From assembly GCA_951804985.1 (NCBI GenBank), contig OX638130.1, forward strand, positions 120,231,593 through 120,295,592: a stretch of DNA of 64,000 bases. The letters run 5' to 3'. Below are positions 1-12,080 of this stretch, one piece after another. Below the pieces are notes generated by a model. It had not been told where the DNA came from. It worked only from the letters and a program-made list of their open reading frames with translations, and did not search any database. Made by a program: the position numbers and the translations under genes. Within the stretch, counting starts at the first letter, position 1. Each line of letters starts with the position of its first letter. The stretch comes from Dryomyza anilis. Lineage: Eukaryota; Arthropoda; Insecta; Diptera; Dryomyzidae.

Positions 1-287
1 TTCCTCATAAAGAAATTTTCATCGGGCAATGATCAGGTTTCAATGATGTATGATATTTTATTTCATCGGGTATTTGTAGTGCTTTCGTATGCTCATGTTT
101 TAACAAGGCAATGGTCAGATAAATAAGGATATGGGGAATTACCCGATCAGTACATGATAATTGCCTGAGGTGAGTACATGATCAGGACACTGCGTTACAA
201 GGACATCGTGGGCCTCGTCATATCCCGATCATCTCAAATAATGACATGATCAGTTCATGAGCATGGCCCTACCAAAATTTCTACTAG
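1..287 (-). mobile_element. MITE-1 family, copy cut by window edge
   Basis: This stretch aligns with two fuller copies at 28387-28816 (opposite orientation) and 40257-40686 (same orientation). Shared landmarks run in the same order: the Helix-rich TGATCATG motifs, GTTACAAGGACAT, GGGCCTCGTCATATCCCGAT and GGCCCTACC, followed by the end AATTTCTACTAG. The other end lies outside the window. No coding capacity is visible. By its short inverted ends and the TA duplication of the 28-kb copy it is a non-autonomous DNA transposon. Confidence 0.75.
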
Positions 288-532
288 AGAAGTTGTACAA
301 CGAATTCTAGATTTATCTGGATCAGTAAAAAACAAATTCAATTATCGGAAATGTTTTGAAATTTACATTCGTTTGAAATACAAATAATTAACAGATATGG
401 TCGAATTGAATTCATTTTACTGAATTAGCGCGAATTGAATTCGATTGAAATAGATTTACTTTGTACTAAAAAATGAAAATTAAATTCAATCTGCAATTAC
501 AATTTTAATTGAAACAAGTTGAAAAATGCATA
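288..532. other. AT-rich spacer
   Basis: AT-rich sequence with several degenerate GAATTGAATTC motifs between about 390 and 450. I see no gene or element boundary here. Confidence 0.4.
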
Positions 533-595
533 TCTATATATCTATATATAAAATTTTTATAAAATATATAAAAAACTCTTGGTCCGTCTGTCAGT

Positions 596-627
<32 letters not shown>

Positions 628-774
628 TCCAGCATCACGTCTAAACCGCTGAACCGATTTAACCAGGATACTATGGAGTCTGGAGGGTATCATAGGCTAT
701 AGGGGCGTGGCACCTCCCATACAACCTAAACTTTCAAAACGACATAATTCGGCACATACACAAGCTAAGAAGAT

Positions 775-1128
775 GAAACAAAAAACTCAAATACAAAAAA
801 AAAAAAAAATACAAAAGCAAAAACACAAAAACAAAAGCAAAAATCAAACACAAAAACAAAAGTAAAAGCACAATACTTAAGCAGTAACTTAAAAACAACA
901 GAAAAATAAGAAAGGATGGAAAAACAAAATTAAAAGCAAATAAAAAGAACAAAAGCAGAAACTCAAAAAAAAAGCAAAAACAAAAGCAAAGATACATCAA
1001 AAAACGAACAACAAAAACCTAAAAATAAAAGCAAAAACACAAAAAAAAGCAAATACAAAAAAGCAAAACATAAATGTAAAAAACACAAAAACAAAGGCAA
1101 AAACACAAAAAAAACACAAAAACAAAAT
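775..1128. repeat. (CAAAAG/CAAAAACA)n microsatellite inside the Helitron
   Basis: Imperfect repeats of CAAAAG, AAACACAAAAA and AAAAGCAAAAACA fill this segment. In the sister copy at 16-17 kb the matching site is only about 20 bp long, so the run expanded after the copies separated. Open frames rich in Phe/Leu on the minus strand come from this composition and are not genes. Confidence 0.8.
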
Positions 1129-1129
1129 C

Positions 1130-1453
1130 AACCACACTAAAATTCACCACTCTAAAATTCATCACAATAAAATTCACCACACTAAAATTCACCACATTAA
1201 AACTCACCACAATAACATTCACCACACTCAAATTCACCACACTAAAACTCACCACACTAAAATTCACCACACTAAAACTCACCACAATAAAATTCACCAC
1301 ACTTAAACTCACCACAATAAAATTCACCACACTCAAATTCACCACACTCAAATTCACCACACTAAAACTCACCACAATAAAATTCACCACACTTAAACCC
1401 ACCACACTAAAACACACCACACCAAAATTCACCACACTAAAATTCACCACACT
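1130..1453. repeat. 15-bp minisatellite CACCACACTAAAATT, about 22 units
   Basis: Tandem 15-bp units with variants (CACAATAAAATT, CACACTCAAATT, CACATTAAAACT). The same unit fills 16751-17051 in the other Helitron copy, so it is part of the element. The 163-codon minus-strand open frame with repeated VVNFS/VVSFS residues is a translation of this array and is not a protein gene. Confidence 0.9.
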
Positions 1454-1559
1454 ACTGGAAAAAACTCTACGGGAAAGAATTCTACTGGGAAGAATACTAC
1501 GGAGAAGCACAGTCTGAGAAAGAATTGTCTATGAGAAAAGTTGTTTAGCGGAGAATTAG

Positions 1560-3060
1560 TTTTGTTTTGCAATATTTCGCAAATTAAACCACTGTGGTTT
1601 AATGTAATTTGATGAAATGCTAATTTTTTTAAAAATTTCACTTTTCGCGCATTGTTTGCAAAACCTTTTGTTAAGGATGCAACACAGCGCAAAGTACAAT
1701 GGTCGCTTGGTTTTTTTTTTTAGTTTTGCAAACTAGAATCAAAGAACATAATTATAGCAACAGACAGAGTTATAATTTATGCGAAGTGTGCGCACGCGCA
1801 AAATATCCTTGATCGCGGATTAAACAAAAAAAAAAATAATAAAAAGAAAGAAAAAAGTGCCGCCATAAAAACAACGCACGCATTATTAAAATGCAAATTG
1901 CGGCAGATGAGCCAACGCCACGCCACACACTAGATATGCGATGCAAAATTTTTTCGATTATTTATTACGATCCTGTTTTATTATAATTTATTTTTATTAT
2001 TCTTTTTTTTTTTGTTCATTGTTATTTGAGTTGTCAAAGTGGTGATCGTTTCAGTGCGTAGTCGCATTTGCAATTTTTGTATTTAGGAGCAACGAAAAGT
2101 GCTGCCTTTGTGATTTTGTTGTTGTTACTGTTGTTGACTGTAATTTACATAGTTCGTGGTGTTTTTTTTTGTTGCTGTTGATAATGAAGAAATGCAAGGA
2201 TTCGATGCGAAGTGACCTTGCGCGCGGTTTGTCACAGGATACAAATTACACGCGAGTGTCCTGCTCGAGTGAAGAATGCGTGCGGTATTTTGTAATGTAA
2301 TTTTTAATGTTGTTGCCGTTGTTGTTGTTGTTGTTGTTGATTTCTTTTCGGTTTTAATGACGACGCGTGGATGGATTCTGCAGGTGTTAACTGCACCGGT
2401 TTCATTGCGGCGCGACGGCAGCATTCAATTTATTTCTCAATGTATGGCAGCCTCTTTTGCTGTTGGAATGCATTAATTGTTTTTTTTTTGTAATTTTAGT
2501 TTTATTTTTTATTTTTTGCCGCTTATCTAGGGTGTGTTTTTTTTCACGCTTTTTCCTCCCCGCGCGATTATGTAAAAATGTCATAAATTTAAAAATGGTT
2601 TTCATTCTCTTAATTAGCAGCGGAATCCTTTTAGTTTGCCGTGTCGTCCAGCCATCCATCCGCAACATCACGTGTCGATGCATGCGTCCGTCCGTCCATT
2701 TGTCGGTCCATGCGTGTTGCATGCGCCGTCATTTAAATGGCTGCCGTCGCGCAGTACGCGTGCTTTTAATTAACTGGGTCAAAAGGATTACGAAAAACTA
2801 CTCACTTGTGGTCCCTGCTCGAAGTACCTACCGTCGCGACGTCGTGGACTTGATTTTAATAAATCGTTTATTATTTTAATAATGGTTACTGCTTGATTAT
2901 GCAGCCTGTCTCGCCAGCAAGTAGGCTGTGCTGGAAGGTGTTTTGCATCTTGGCACGTGTTTTTCTTTTCACTCGCATCCTCTACTCCTAGTGCAAAGGA
3001 CATTCCAACGCATCATATAATTTATTGTCCCCATATATTGCACTCCGTACCGTATGCAAA
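1560..3060. other. Unique GC-richer island with (GTT)n runs
   Basis: The base composition is less AT-rich than the surroundings and I found no second copy in the window. It holds CpG-containing stretches (GTGCGCACGCGC near 1788), opa-like GTT runs near 2120-2135 and 2310-2340, and a TTTCAGTGCG initiator-like site near 2050 that has no matching downstream element at +28. Short open frames on both strands show no recognisable domain. It could be regulatory DNA or an untranslated exon. I cannot decide between these. Confidence 0.35.
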
Positions 3061-3751
3061 AAAGCCTGGCTGCCTTTAATAGTCGACAATTAATATTGCT
3101 AGGTTGTGCTAGTTGTGCCACACGATTTTTTCATTATCACTTCGAGGAACTTTATTTACCAAAGCCTACATTTTAATGATGATGTTGCGATAATAATATA
3201 GAAATAGTTTAATTCCCGGTATTAACGTTGTACGTTGTATGTTGTACGTGGCATTGCATTGGGGGTTGGCCGTATATTAGTTAAGTTATTATTATTTTAA
3301 ATGTCGTCCAACCTCCCAAATGTAAAGTGCAATTTTTGCAGTTCACCTTCGTTCAGGTTTTGCACTGTTTAAGGCATTGATTAAAGTTGCAATTATACGG
3401 GAATAAGTCAAAATGTATCACTGCATCTTAAATGCTATATGTTTATCTGTTAATTACACTGCGCACTGTTAAAGGTTTTCTTTTGGCGGATTTTTTACGA
3501 AAAGTCTTAATATATGTTGTACTCCATACGTAGGACTTCAAAGCAGTTATTAGTTTTTTTTTTGTTGGCGAAGTTATAGTTATAATGGATCATAGTTTAA
3601 AAATAAAAGTCGGAAACCGAAAACGTTATACAATATCAAATCTCTCATTTTATAGCGGCTTTAAGATTTTTTTCTGTGAAATATGTAAAATAAACAGAAC
3701 AATATCCTGCGTTATTTTAAATCGTTCAAACTATTTAGCATACGAAATATA
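3061..3751. other. AT-rich spacer, nothing recognised
   Basis: AT-rich sequence with a small direct GTTGTACGTTGTA repeat near 3225-3250. I see no gene. An open frame that starts near 3585 runs into the following MITE and is not supported. Confidence 0.4.
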
Positions 3752-4107
3752 CACAGAAAAAAAAAATCGACGTAAATATATCAACCGATATTAATTGCAT
3801 TCATTAATTAATTCAGCAATGAAATTCACCGTTAAATCAGCAACTACGCTTTCTAATATGACTGTTTGTACGTCAATGCAGCAAATTAATTAGTCGGCGC
3901 AGTTTCAGCAATTATATTTGCTAAAACTGCGCCGACTAAATTATTTGCTGCATTGACGTACACTTATTTATATTAGCAAACCGAATAGCTGATTTAACGA
4001 AGAATAGCTAACGTTTTCATTAAAGTAGTGAATTTCATTGCTGAACTGATTAATGAATGCAATTAATATCGGTTGCTATATTTACGTTGATTATTTTTTT
4101 TTCTGTG
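3752..4107. mobile_element. Palindromic MITE, 356 bp, TA target duplication
   Basis: The whole element is one long imperfect palindrome centred near 3915. The ends are CACAGAAAAAAAAAATC on the left and, on the other strand, CACAGAAAAAAAATAATC on the right. Matching landmarks on both arms include GACGTAAATATA/CAACGTAAATATA, CCGATATTAATTGCATTC, GACGTACA and GTCGGCGCAGTTT. TA flanks both ends (3750-3751 and 4108-4109), as Tc1/mariner-type insertion gives. It has no coding capacity. The transcript would form a near full-length hairpin. Confidence 0.85.
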
Positions 4108-4330
4108 TAGTTGTTGAATATAGTTTTACAAAAAACCTGAAGTAAAATTATTCTTTTATTTGTCAATAATAATTTTATTATATTAATGAATGCTAATATG
4201 CCAATACGTTTTAAAGATAATTCAATCTAAACTCGAAAAATTTTGATTTTTTAGACAATTATGTTTTTAGCATTTAGTATCTAAGATAAAGCATAATATG
4301 ATGTCTGTATATACAGAGCATGATCTAAAC

Positions 4331-4765
4331 TAGAGATGTGCGCGTGCCTATTTTTGATGAAATGGAAACGTACAGGCACGTCGATAGGTGACACGCACGA
4401 GCACGAGCCCGACGACTAAATTTAATGGCACGCACGAGAAGCACGATAAAACACGGCATGTAGAAAGACACGAAGAACCACGAAAAACAAGGAATAACAT
4501 GAAAAACTAGGCAAAACGTCCTTTAATATCGGTTCCGGATCTGGTTCCAAGATTTTATAAAAGCGCTTCCGATTCCGGTTTCAACCAAAAAATTATTTAG
4601 GTTCCGATTTCGGTTCCACACATTTTTGAATGACGATTCCGGTTCCAAAAGTCGAAACGTTTCCGGTTACAATTTCTGTTCATTGCGATCCCAGAGAGGA
4701 ATCCTTGCAATATAGGTGCAGGTTCTCATTCCAAGATTTTAAAAATAGCGATTCCAGTTCCAACC
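4331..4765. mobile_element. hAT-like MITE remnants (two families)
   Basis: TAGAGATGTGC at 4331 resembles the TAGAGATGGGC end of the element at 45146 and is followed by degenerate CACGAGCACG repeats to about 4510. From about 4530 to 4760 the sequence is made of GGTTCCGATTCCGGTTCC-type motifs, the same short repeats that fill the hAT element at 45623-45799 on the opposite strand. Neither has two intact ends here. The right side is interrupted by the mini-me copy. Confidence 0.45.
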
Positions 4766-4946
4766 AAAAAAAAACCAGTTGGGAAGGTTATATCACATGG
4801 GAAATTTTAAAGTAGGTGTAATTATGATAGTTGGGATTATCCAAATTATAGTCGGTCTAAGCAGCGTAGGTATATTAGTAATCTAAGTTATAAGTTTAAT
4901 TTATCTAGCTCTTCAATTTTAAAAGTAGTAGGGATTTCAACAGACA

Positions 4947-4993
<47 letters not shown>

Positions 4994-5131
4994 GGACATC
5001 GCTAAATCGACTCAGGAGGTCATGCTGATCAAGAATATATATACTTTTCCATACCGGAGATGCTTCCTTCTGGGTGTTACAAACGGCGTACCAAACTGAA
5101 TATACCCTTTCACTCTTAGTGTAGGGTATAA
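4766..5131 (+). mobile_element. mini-me/DINE-like element
   Basis: It starts with an A-tract and CAGTTGGGAAGGTTA, then TCACATGGG. It continues with a (GACA/GACG)n run at 4941-4998, the core GGACATCGCTAAATCGACTC and GCTGATCAAGAATATATATA, and ends with TATACCC...AGGGTATA. The order (GTCY)n - core - (TA)n is the hallmark of mini-me elements of Diptera, now placed with DINE-1/Helentrons. The copy is shorter inside than the 910-bp copy at 37119-38028. Confidence 0.85.
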
Positions 5132-7987
5132 TTATATGGGTTCCGATGATCCCGAATCGTTTTAGTTTTTGTACTTTGAAAAATATACCATAACTCGCAT
5201 GACTTTGACTTCTATGACAATTTTTACTGTTTTGATGTGCTTAATATTTTTCCCAAAGACATAATGGTGCATTTATTAATTCTTCATATAATTTTGGCCA
5301 GTTAACTTCAAAGATTTTTGAAAATTCTTAATATTGATGATTTAAGAACGAGATAGAAAATTAAAATGTACTACAGAAAAAAACCCTTATGCGAATGCCT
5401 ACATTTTGTGTTTAGTGAAGAAATCCATATCTAATACCGTTTTCCAGAAATGTTACTATGAAAGTTAAGGATTTACCAGATATTTGGTAAATCCTAATGT
5501 GATATAACATAATTTTTTAGTATAACATTTTTGACATATTCAGGATATTAAAAATAAAGGCAAATCCTTTGGCCCGCTAAAGGATCATCCGATTTTAAAC
5601 TACGAAAAACTTAAGTATTTTGCAGTTTTATATAAACTAAAAAAAAACATTGCAGTGCTCAGTATTAGAGAAAGATTTCTTCAGATTTCTCAAGGACTCT
5701 AAAAAAAATTGTCAAATCTCTGGCACAAAAAAAAAAGTGTTTTTTTGCTGCACTGTGAAATTAATTGGAATCTAGTCTCATATTTGTAATTATTGTCATG
5801 AGTTACAGTATTGCGAAAAATGTAAAAACATCATTGATACAAATGTTGATGGACAAATTATGAGATATCTTATAAAATAAATTAAATTTTAAATTTATAA
5901 AAGATTTATAATGCCTGGTTTTCACTATGTCATTTTGTGTCATATTTGATTTCTTTACATTGTAATTGCGATGTAGAAACTGTCCAAAATTCAAATTTTC
6001 ATAATCCATGCCAAACGAAATAAAAATGCCAAATTTTTGCCATGTTGAAAAACCATAATTTTGAGAAATGTTCGAACATGAAACTGACACAAAATGATAT
6101 AGCAAAATATTGTAGATATTTGACGTATTGGAATTTCAGAGCCGAAAAATCGAAGTTATATGAAAATGATTTGAACTTCCTTATTAACAATAGAATCAAA
6201 AAACAGATCTAGTTTCATACTCGAAAAATAACAAAATATTTTTGAATTTATTTAATAAGAAAAAATCTTTAAAAATTGAGAATGAAAAAATTTTTAAAAA
6301 TTGAGAATGAAATTGATTTTTTTTTTATTTATAATTGATTTTATTTGAGGAATCTGCGGACGTGCTGTATTGGGCAATACTAGAATAAAATACAGAAAAA
6401 ATATATAAAAATTGGTCGGAGCCTATTCTATATACATAAATTAGTTATTTTGAAATACAAAACTGAAACGGACAAAATAGTATTTTTCAATATTGAAATA
6501 CATTTTATTTTTTCTACAAGACATACATTTTTTTTTGTTAACCAAAAACATTTTTACTTTCCTCCTTACCATTTCAAATCTTAATAAGTCTACGTTTCAA
6601 CTTATTATAAAGTTCAATAACCAAACAATCAACGGTTAGAAACAAAAACAAAATGAGACCTAACCACAAATAAAATGTATGCCATGCTCAAGTATAAAAA
6701 AATAACAATAACGTCACAAAGTGTGGTAGTTGCGTCGCATTCCGCCTAGATGTCACTCTAACAACGGTTTGTGTCCAAACTAATACAATGCATTGTCAGT
6801 TGTTAGTTGTCAGAATCGACCGTGGCGGCAGCACCAGTCTTTGGGCACAGCTGTTTCTCTGGGCAATTACCAAAAAAGTAACAAAAAGAAAAAAAATGAT
6901 GAAAAAACTTATACATGATTCAGAGTGATATGAATAAAAAAAGTATCTCTAATTTTAATCGTAAAACCTTATAGTATAAAACCTGCTAAAAATAATTGCT
7001 ATCTTGTGGTTTTATATCTAAAATAATCTTTTGCATCATACATTGATTTACTCTAAAGAGGCTGACAATAAATACTATCAATATCCATGGATGGTATATG
7101 CGAATATCTGATTTATGTGCCTTGTTAATCCTTAAAAACCATTTTGCTAAGAGTCCTGTGAAAATATGTTTCTACGAAATCATATATTGCATTGGCTGCT
7201 TATTTAAAGAAAGACTATGTAGTGTATAAAATTCACATCAGAAATGAAGATTCTCACTCACATCAGTTTGTGGAATCTTAATCCTGTGAAGGATTTTTCT
7301 ATGGTTTCTCGTTGCTTTTGTTGTTGTCACGTTTACACAATGTAAAGGGGTTGAACGAATGTATTCTATGGCAGTTTATTTTGCGGAATTACCGCAAGAT
7401 CCTTGAAATCGGTTCTCATTTGTAAAGCGATGATGATGATTCACTTGATTTGTTGCCCTAATTGTTTTATTTTTTCTTCATGCTGAGAATGAGAACGAGC
7501 ATTGGCAGTTTTAATGCTTAAAGCAGTTATTGTGCAATTTTTTGGTATATATATTTTTTTGTTAATTTTCGGGCTTGTTATGGGAAAGGATTCGTTTTTT
7601 GGAAATGAAGAATGAAAATGTACGCTCCATTAATTTTTGGTTTTTTAAGGAGTTCTTTTTTTGCTGATTTCTTGATTGATTGTAAACGTATTGAAGTTTA
7701 AATGATTTTGTATAGATTGAGTGTTTTGTACTAAGACTTTGCTGCTTAAGTTGAGTTAAATTGGGACAATGTTGAGTTTTTGATAAAAGGATTTGTTCGA
7801 CACTGTGTTATAAGGCTCCAGGAAATATAACCCCAACAGTTCTACATAAAATAAAAACACTACTAATTGGGGTGTTATGAAAACTGGGACTTTAGTTCTT
7901 TACCAAATAAGGTCCCTACCACAGTCAAAATTTCTGGCATTTTCAGGAATATTTCGGACGTTTGTCCAGCACAACAAAAAAAAAATA
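5132..7987. other. AT-rich unique spacer
   Basis: Mostly AT-rich. A 30-bp direct duplication (TTTAAAAATTGAGAATGAAA) lies at about 6265-6315. At 6700-6870 there is a small GC-richer patch with TTGTCAGAATCGACCG and GTGGCGGCAGCACCAG. At 7927-7975 a fragment of a dispersed repeat (AATTTCTGGCATTTTCAGGA) recurs at 27945, 41141 and, inverted, 41405. I see no gene. Confidence 0.4.
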
Positions 7988-8770
7988 TCCGCGATCTAAG
8001 TATGATTTTTCAATGGACGTCAATATCCTAATCACTACCACTTACTCAGTTTTTTTACAATTGCCTCAAGTTTTTGAGTATGGCAATACTCGTGGTTTTC
8101 TACATGTTTTGGTCTTAAACTTTTTACATATTTGAGTTTTCGATCACATTTCTTTTCTATTCCATTGAGAATACTTCAGTTAATACTTGAAATAAGCCAC
8201 ATGAAATTCACTTAATTCTACTGGTTTAAGGTTTTGTTGAAATTTCTATGAAGAATTGATGGACAAAAAAATTATGTTGATTAAAAGTAGCACCACAAAA
8301 GAAAATTTAAATCAAAAATCGTAAGCGTGAATTTGTATTTAATCTGAAGACTTAAAGAGGGATTTGCAAAAACAAAGTAAGAGAAATCGTAGAATTATGG
8401 ATCTAATTTCACATATAATATAATTTTATTAAAATATGAAAACTTAATATGTTATGCAATAAATAATAGGTATACCTTAAAAATAAATATTTTTTGTGTT
8501 TGACTGGTCATAACTTCGGACAGATTTATCCGAATTTCATGAAGTTTATTTCAAAATATTAGCTAAAGTATTCAGAGGAAAATAAAAGAAATTGGATCGA
8601 TAATTCAAATCTATAACTCAAATCAAATCAAAATATGTAGAAAAACACGAGAATTTCCATATATTTGCATTACATAATAACTCAATAACTTTAGGCAATC
8701 TAAAAAAACTGAGTATGAGGTCGTGATTAGAATCTTGAAATCCATCGGAAAATCCTTCTAAGATCGTGGA
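7988..8770. mobile_element. Long inverted-repeat element, 783 bp, TA flanked
   Basis: The left arm begins TCCGCGATCTAAG and the right arm, read on the other strand, begins TCCACGATCTTAG. The arms match imperfectly for about 260 bp each (7988-8250 against 8510-8770), sharing CTAATCAC, ACTCAGTTTTTTTA, ATTGCCT and TTTCTACAT. TA dinucleotides flank both ends (7986-7987 and 8771-8772). No transposase frame is visible in the middle. It is a decayed non-autonomous TIR element of Tc1/mariner type by its target duplication. Confidence 0.75.
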
Positions 8771-8992
8771 TAATTAAAAAAGGTCTCCATTTGTTGTCTA
8801 GTGTAATTGGAGTATTTTCTGAAACTAGAGACCTGCTGTAAAGTTTAGAATTTGTGTAATTTTATTGACTGATCACGGGCAGAAAACAGACAGCTCCACC
8901 TTTGTCTGTAAACTTGCCCAGCCAAAATTTTACTGGGGCCCGATAATTAAAAAAAAAATACTCCTAATAATTTGTACTTTCCATTATTTTGG

Positions 8993-9043
8993 GGCTTTCA
9001 GATTTTTGAGGCTTTCAGATTTTTGAGGCTTTCAGATTTTTGA
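8993..9043. repeat. 17-bp unit repeated three times
   Basis: Three exact tandem copies of GGCTTTCAGATTTTTGA. Confidence 0.9.
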
Positions 9044-9094
9044 GATTTCTATAAAAATGAAATATAAATGGTGGTTAGTTCATTTATATCGGTA

Positions 9095-9465
9095 GTTTTA
9101 TTTCTTTTCAATGAGGATTTGTTTCATTTTCAAAAACGGGACCTTATTGCGTTTCGAAATAACGGAGTTATTTCGTTTTTTAGTTTGGGTCTTAATTTTT
9201 CTAGGGCCTTATTGTATAGAGCCGATTTCATCGATACCTTCTTTGATATTTTATTACTATGCCGTCATTGATGTGAATTTATACGAATTCAAGTCTGGAC
9301 AGATCAAAATAAAACCTCAATTTAGGGGAGTTATTTTCGTTTTTTCAGTTTGTGGATTTATTTCATGGGACCATATTTTCTGGAGCCGTTTTCTTCGAAA
9401 CCCCATCGATATTTTATTACTATGCGTCTACTGATGTCATTTATACGAATTCAAGTCCGGACAGT
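9095..9465. repeat. Diverged 163-bp tandem duplication
   Basis: Two units share GAGCCG, TTTATTACTATGC, TTATACGAATTCAAGTC and GGACAG in the same order with a period of 163 bp. A third weaker match (TGACTACTGACGCCAA, GTACGAGCTCAAG) lies near 10078-10115. The 107-codon open frame here spans both units and reflects the duplication. Confidence 0.65.
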
Positions 9466-9566
9466 ACGACCCTCCCAGTCTAAAAATGAGTTTTGCTGAA
9501 CGATTCACAACTTTTAAAACTTCGATATATCAAAATTAAGAACTTCCCTACGGGGAAACAGACTGG

Positions 9567-9757
9567 TCCTAGACTAGGCACGTGACGGATTCCTCGAAAA
9601 TAGTTAACCGGTCCTAGTTCTGGCTAGGAAGGGGTCAATTAACACCTCCGGCAGACCTTTAGACCTATCACAGAACTAGTCTTCAAGAATCTGTTCTTAG
9701 TCGCTACCAATGGTACCGGTCACGTGATAGGTAGTTTTAGACCAATTGACCGACATA
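9567..9757. repeat. Imperfect inverted repeat (possible small MITE)
   Basis: ACTGGTCCTAGACTAGGCA and CACGTGAC near 9570-9595 pair imperfectly with GGTCACGTGATAGGTAG and TTTTAGACCAATTG near 9717-9752. The interior repeats CCTAGTTCTGG/CAGAACTAG-like pieces. I could not define target duplications. Confidence 0.4.
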
Positions 9758-10729
9758 CTTTTTATTAATTAAGTATGGTAATAAATTAAGAACAATTTAA
9801 TATATTTTTACTAAAAAATTCTATTTTCAGTAAAATTGTTTGTATATTTTCTATTTTTCGACTTCTTATAAAAAGAGGATTCTGAAAAATGATGTATGCA
9901 AATTTATTTTTGGTTTTTGATTATAAAGATTTCTGAATTCTTGACTGATTGTGAACGAATTAAAGTTTAAATTTAATAATGTAATTAGTGTTTCGTTCCT
10001 AAAATGTACCAGTAGTGAGTTTTTGATGGAATGTTAATTTTCTAATTTCTATAACATCTGCAAAATTTTATTTTCATGTGACTACTGACGCCAATTTGTA
10101 CGAGCTCAAGACCAGACATATTACAGCTGGAGAAAATTTTAATTTAGAAGTTGCCGACATTATTGGCTTCTGCTGATGCTGCTACTGCTACTGATCGTTA
10201 TTAAGCAATTCCTGCGGTTGATAAACAATGTCTCTGATGTACTTTGTACCTCTCATTGCAGGACACTTTGCGCCACTTACACTTGTTTTCATCATTCTCG
10301 ATTTATCTGCAGATGCTGTTGCTGTTGCTGCTGCTGTGTCCTTGATGTCCTCGATATGAAAAAGTAGAACAATTTGCTTATCTTGCAGGCAACAAGAGTC
10401 CCACTGTGTTGTGCCTTCTTTTGCCTTGCAATTATGCATTAATTGCATTTCTAGCACTTCGGCATGTGGCATGCATGCGGCATGTTCTACAGTTCAAGTT
10501 CAAGCGATAAGCAGCACTTCCATGGAAATTTTGTTTTTAACAAAGTCGGTTTTACAAATTATTGCTGCTGTGATAAGATTACGAATCGAACAGAAATTAA
10601 GCAATTTATGGCAAACAACTGTCAGCAGTAGTTAAAGGATCTACATAATATTTCGGAACATCAAAATTTCGAAATTGTCAACGGCAATACATTTTTTGTT
10701 TTTTCCCTATGTAAACAATTTTTTTTTTT
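9758..10729. other. Spacer with opa-like triplet island
   Basis: 9758-10140 is AT-rich with nothing recognised. 10140-10640 is GC-richer and holds CTG/GTT triplet runs (10158-10195 and 10313-10340). TACCTCTCATTGCAG at 10247-10261 resembles a 3' splice site, and one frame stays open behind it for about 30 codons, but it is a Leu-rich reading of the triplet run. I do not call an exon. Confidence 0.3.
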
Positions 10730-12080
10730 ACTAAAAATTCAAATTTTCACTACATAAAAAAAATGTTCACAAAAAATTCAATTTTTCACTATAAATTCAA
10801 TTTTCACTAAAAATTCAATTTTTCACAAAAAATTTAATATGTCACAAAAATGTCTATTGTTCACTAAAAATTAAAATTTTAACTAAAAACTTAAATTTTC
10901 ACTAAAAATTCAATTTTTCATTAAAAATTCAAATTTTCACTAAAAATTCTATTTGTCACTAAAAAAGACATTTTTCACTAAAAAAGACATTTTTCACTAA
11001 AAATTAAATTTTTCACTAAAAATTAAATTTTTCACTAAAAATTAAATTTTTCACTAAAAATTAAATTTTTCACTAAAAATTCAATTTTTCACTAAAAATT
11101 CAATTTTTCACTAAAAATTCAATTTATCACTAAAAATTCAATTTTTCAATAAAAATTCAATTTTTCACTAAAAATTCAATTTTTCACTAAAAATTCAATT
11201 TTTCATTAAAAATTCAAATTTTCACTAAAAATTATATTTGTCACTAAAAAAGACATTTTTCACTAAAAATTAAATTTTTCACTAAAAATTAAATTTTTCA
11301 CTAAAAATTCAATTTTTCACTAAAAATTCAATTTTTCACTAAAAATTCAAATTTTCACTAAAAATTCAATTTTTCACTAAAAATTCAATTTTGCACTAAA
11401 AATTCAATTTTTCATTAAAAATTCAAATTTTCACTAAAAATTCAATTTGCCACTAAAAAGACATTTTTCACTAAAAATTCAATTTTTCACTAAAAATTCA
11501 ATTTTTCACTAAAAATTAAATTTTTCACTAAAAATTAAATTTTTCACTAAAAATTAAATTTTTCACTAAAAATTAGATTTTTCACTCAAAATTAAATTTT
11601 TCACTAAAAATTCAAAATTTCACTAAAAATTCAATTTTTCACTAAAAATTAAATTTTTCACTAAAAATTAAAATTTTCACTAAAAATTCATTTTTTTAAT
11701 ACAAAATTCATTTTTTGATTAAAAATTCATTTTTTTGATTAAAAATTCATTTTTTGACTAAAAATTAAATTTTTACTAAAAATTCACTTTGCACTAAAAA
11801 ATTAAAATTTTTACTAAAAACTAAATTTTTCACTATAAAATTCAATTTTCTCTAAAAATTCTATTTTTCACTATAAATTCAATTTTTCACTAAAAATTAA
11901 ATTAGTAATTTAAAATTAAATTTTTCACTAATAAATAAATTTTTCACTATAATGAGATTTATCACTGAAAATTTATTTAATAAAAACTAAAATTTTTAAT
12001 CAAATTTTTCACAAATTATAATTGTTCACAAGAATTCATTTATTTAATCAAAATTTAATTTATTTTTAAAAATTCCTTTA
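10730..12080. repeat. 19-bp minisatellite array A
   Basis: Roughly 70 imperfect units of CACTAAAAATTCAATTTTT. Variants include AATTAAATT, AAGACATTT and AATTCAAATT. The array decays towards the right edge. The same unit occurs at 12982-13805 (same strand) and at 28196-29400 and 26622-26700. The sequence is extremely AT-rich with regularly spaced A and T tracts, as in bent or matrix-attachment DNA. Confidence 0.9.

Larger units (their letters stand above)
533..1558 (+). mobile_element. Helitron-like element, 3' truncated
   Basis: The left end (TCTATATATATAAAA, CTCTTGGTCCGTCTG, a GTCT run, then a conserved segment with GCATCACGTC and CCGCTGAACCGATTTAA) matches the 5' end of the complete Helitron at 16406-17316 on the minus strand. 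Homology continues through the 15-bp minisatellite and the TCTACGGG(A)AAGAAT units and stops near GAGAATTA at about 1558. The hairpin and the CTAG 3' end are missing, so this copy is 3' truncated. Compared with the 16-kb copy it carries about 340 bp of extra CAAAAG/CAAAAACA microsatellite. It has no Rep/helicase coding sequence. Confidence 0.75.

Noticed and set aside
1019..1510. 163-codon minus-strand open frame with VVNFS periodicity
   Set aside because: It is a translation of the 15-bp minisatellite; a 15-bp period keeps all frames open.
2045..2080. Initiator-like TTTCAGTGCG as a promoter
   Set aside because: The initiator match is imperfect and no DPE occurs at +28.
6745..6765. Second CTCF-like site (CGCCTAGATGTCACT)
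   Set aside because: About three mismatches, one in the central GGC; too weak.
10247..10345. Acceptor-like ATTGCAG followed by an open frame
   Set aside because: The open stretch is mainly a CTG/GTT triplet run and reads open in several frames and on both strands.
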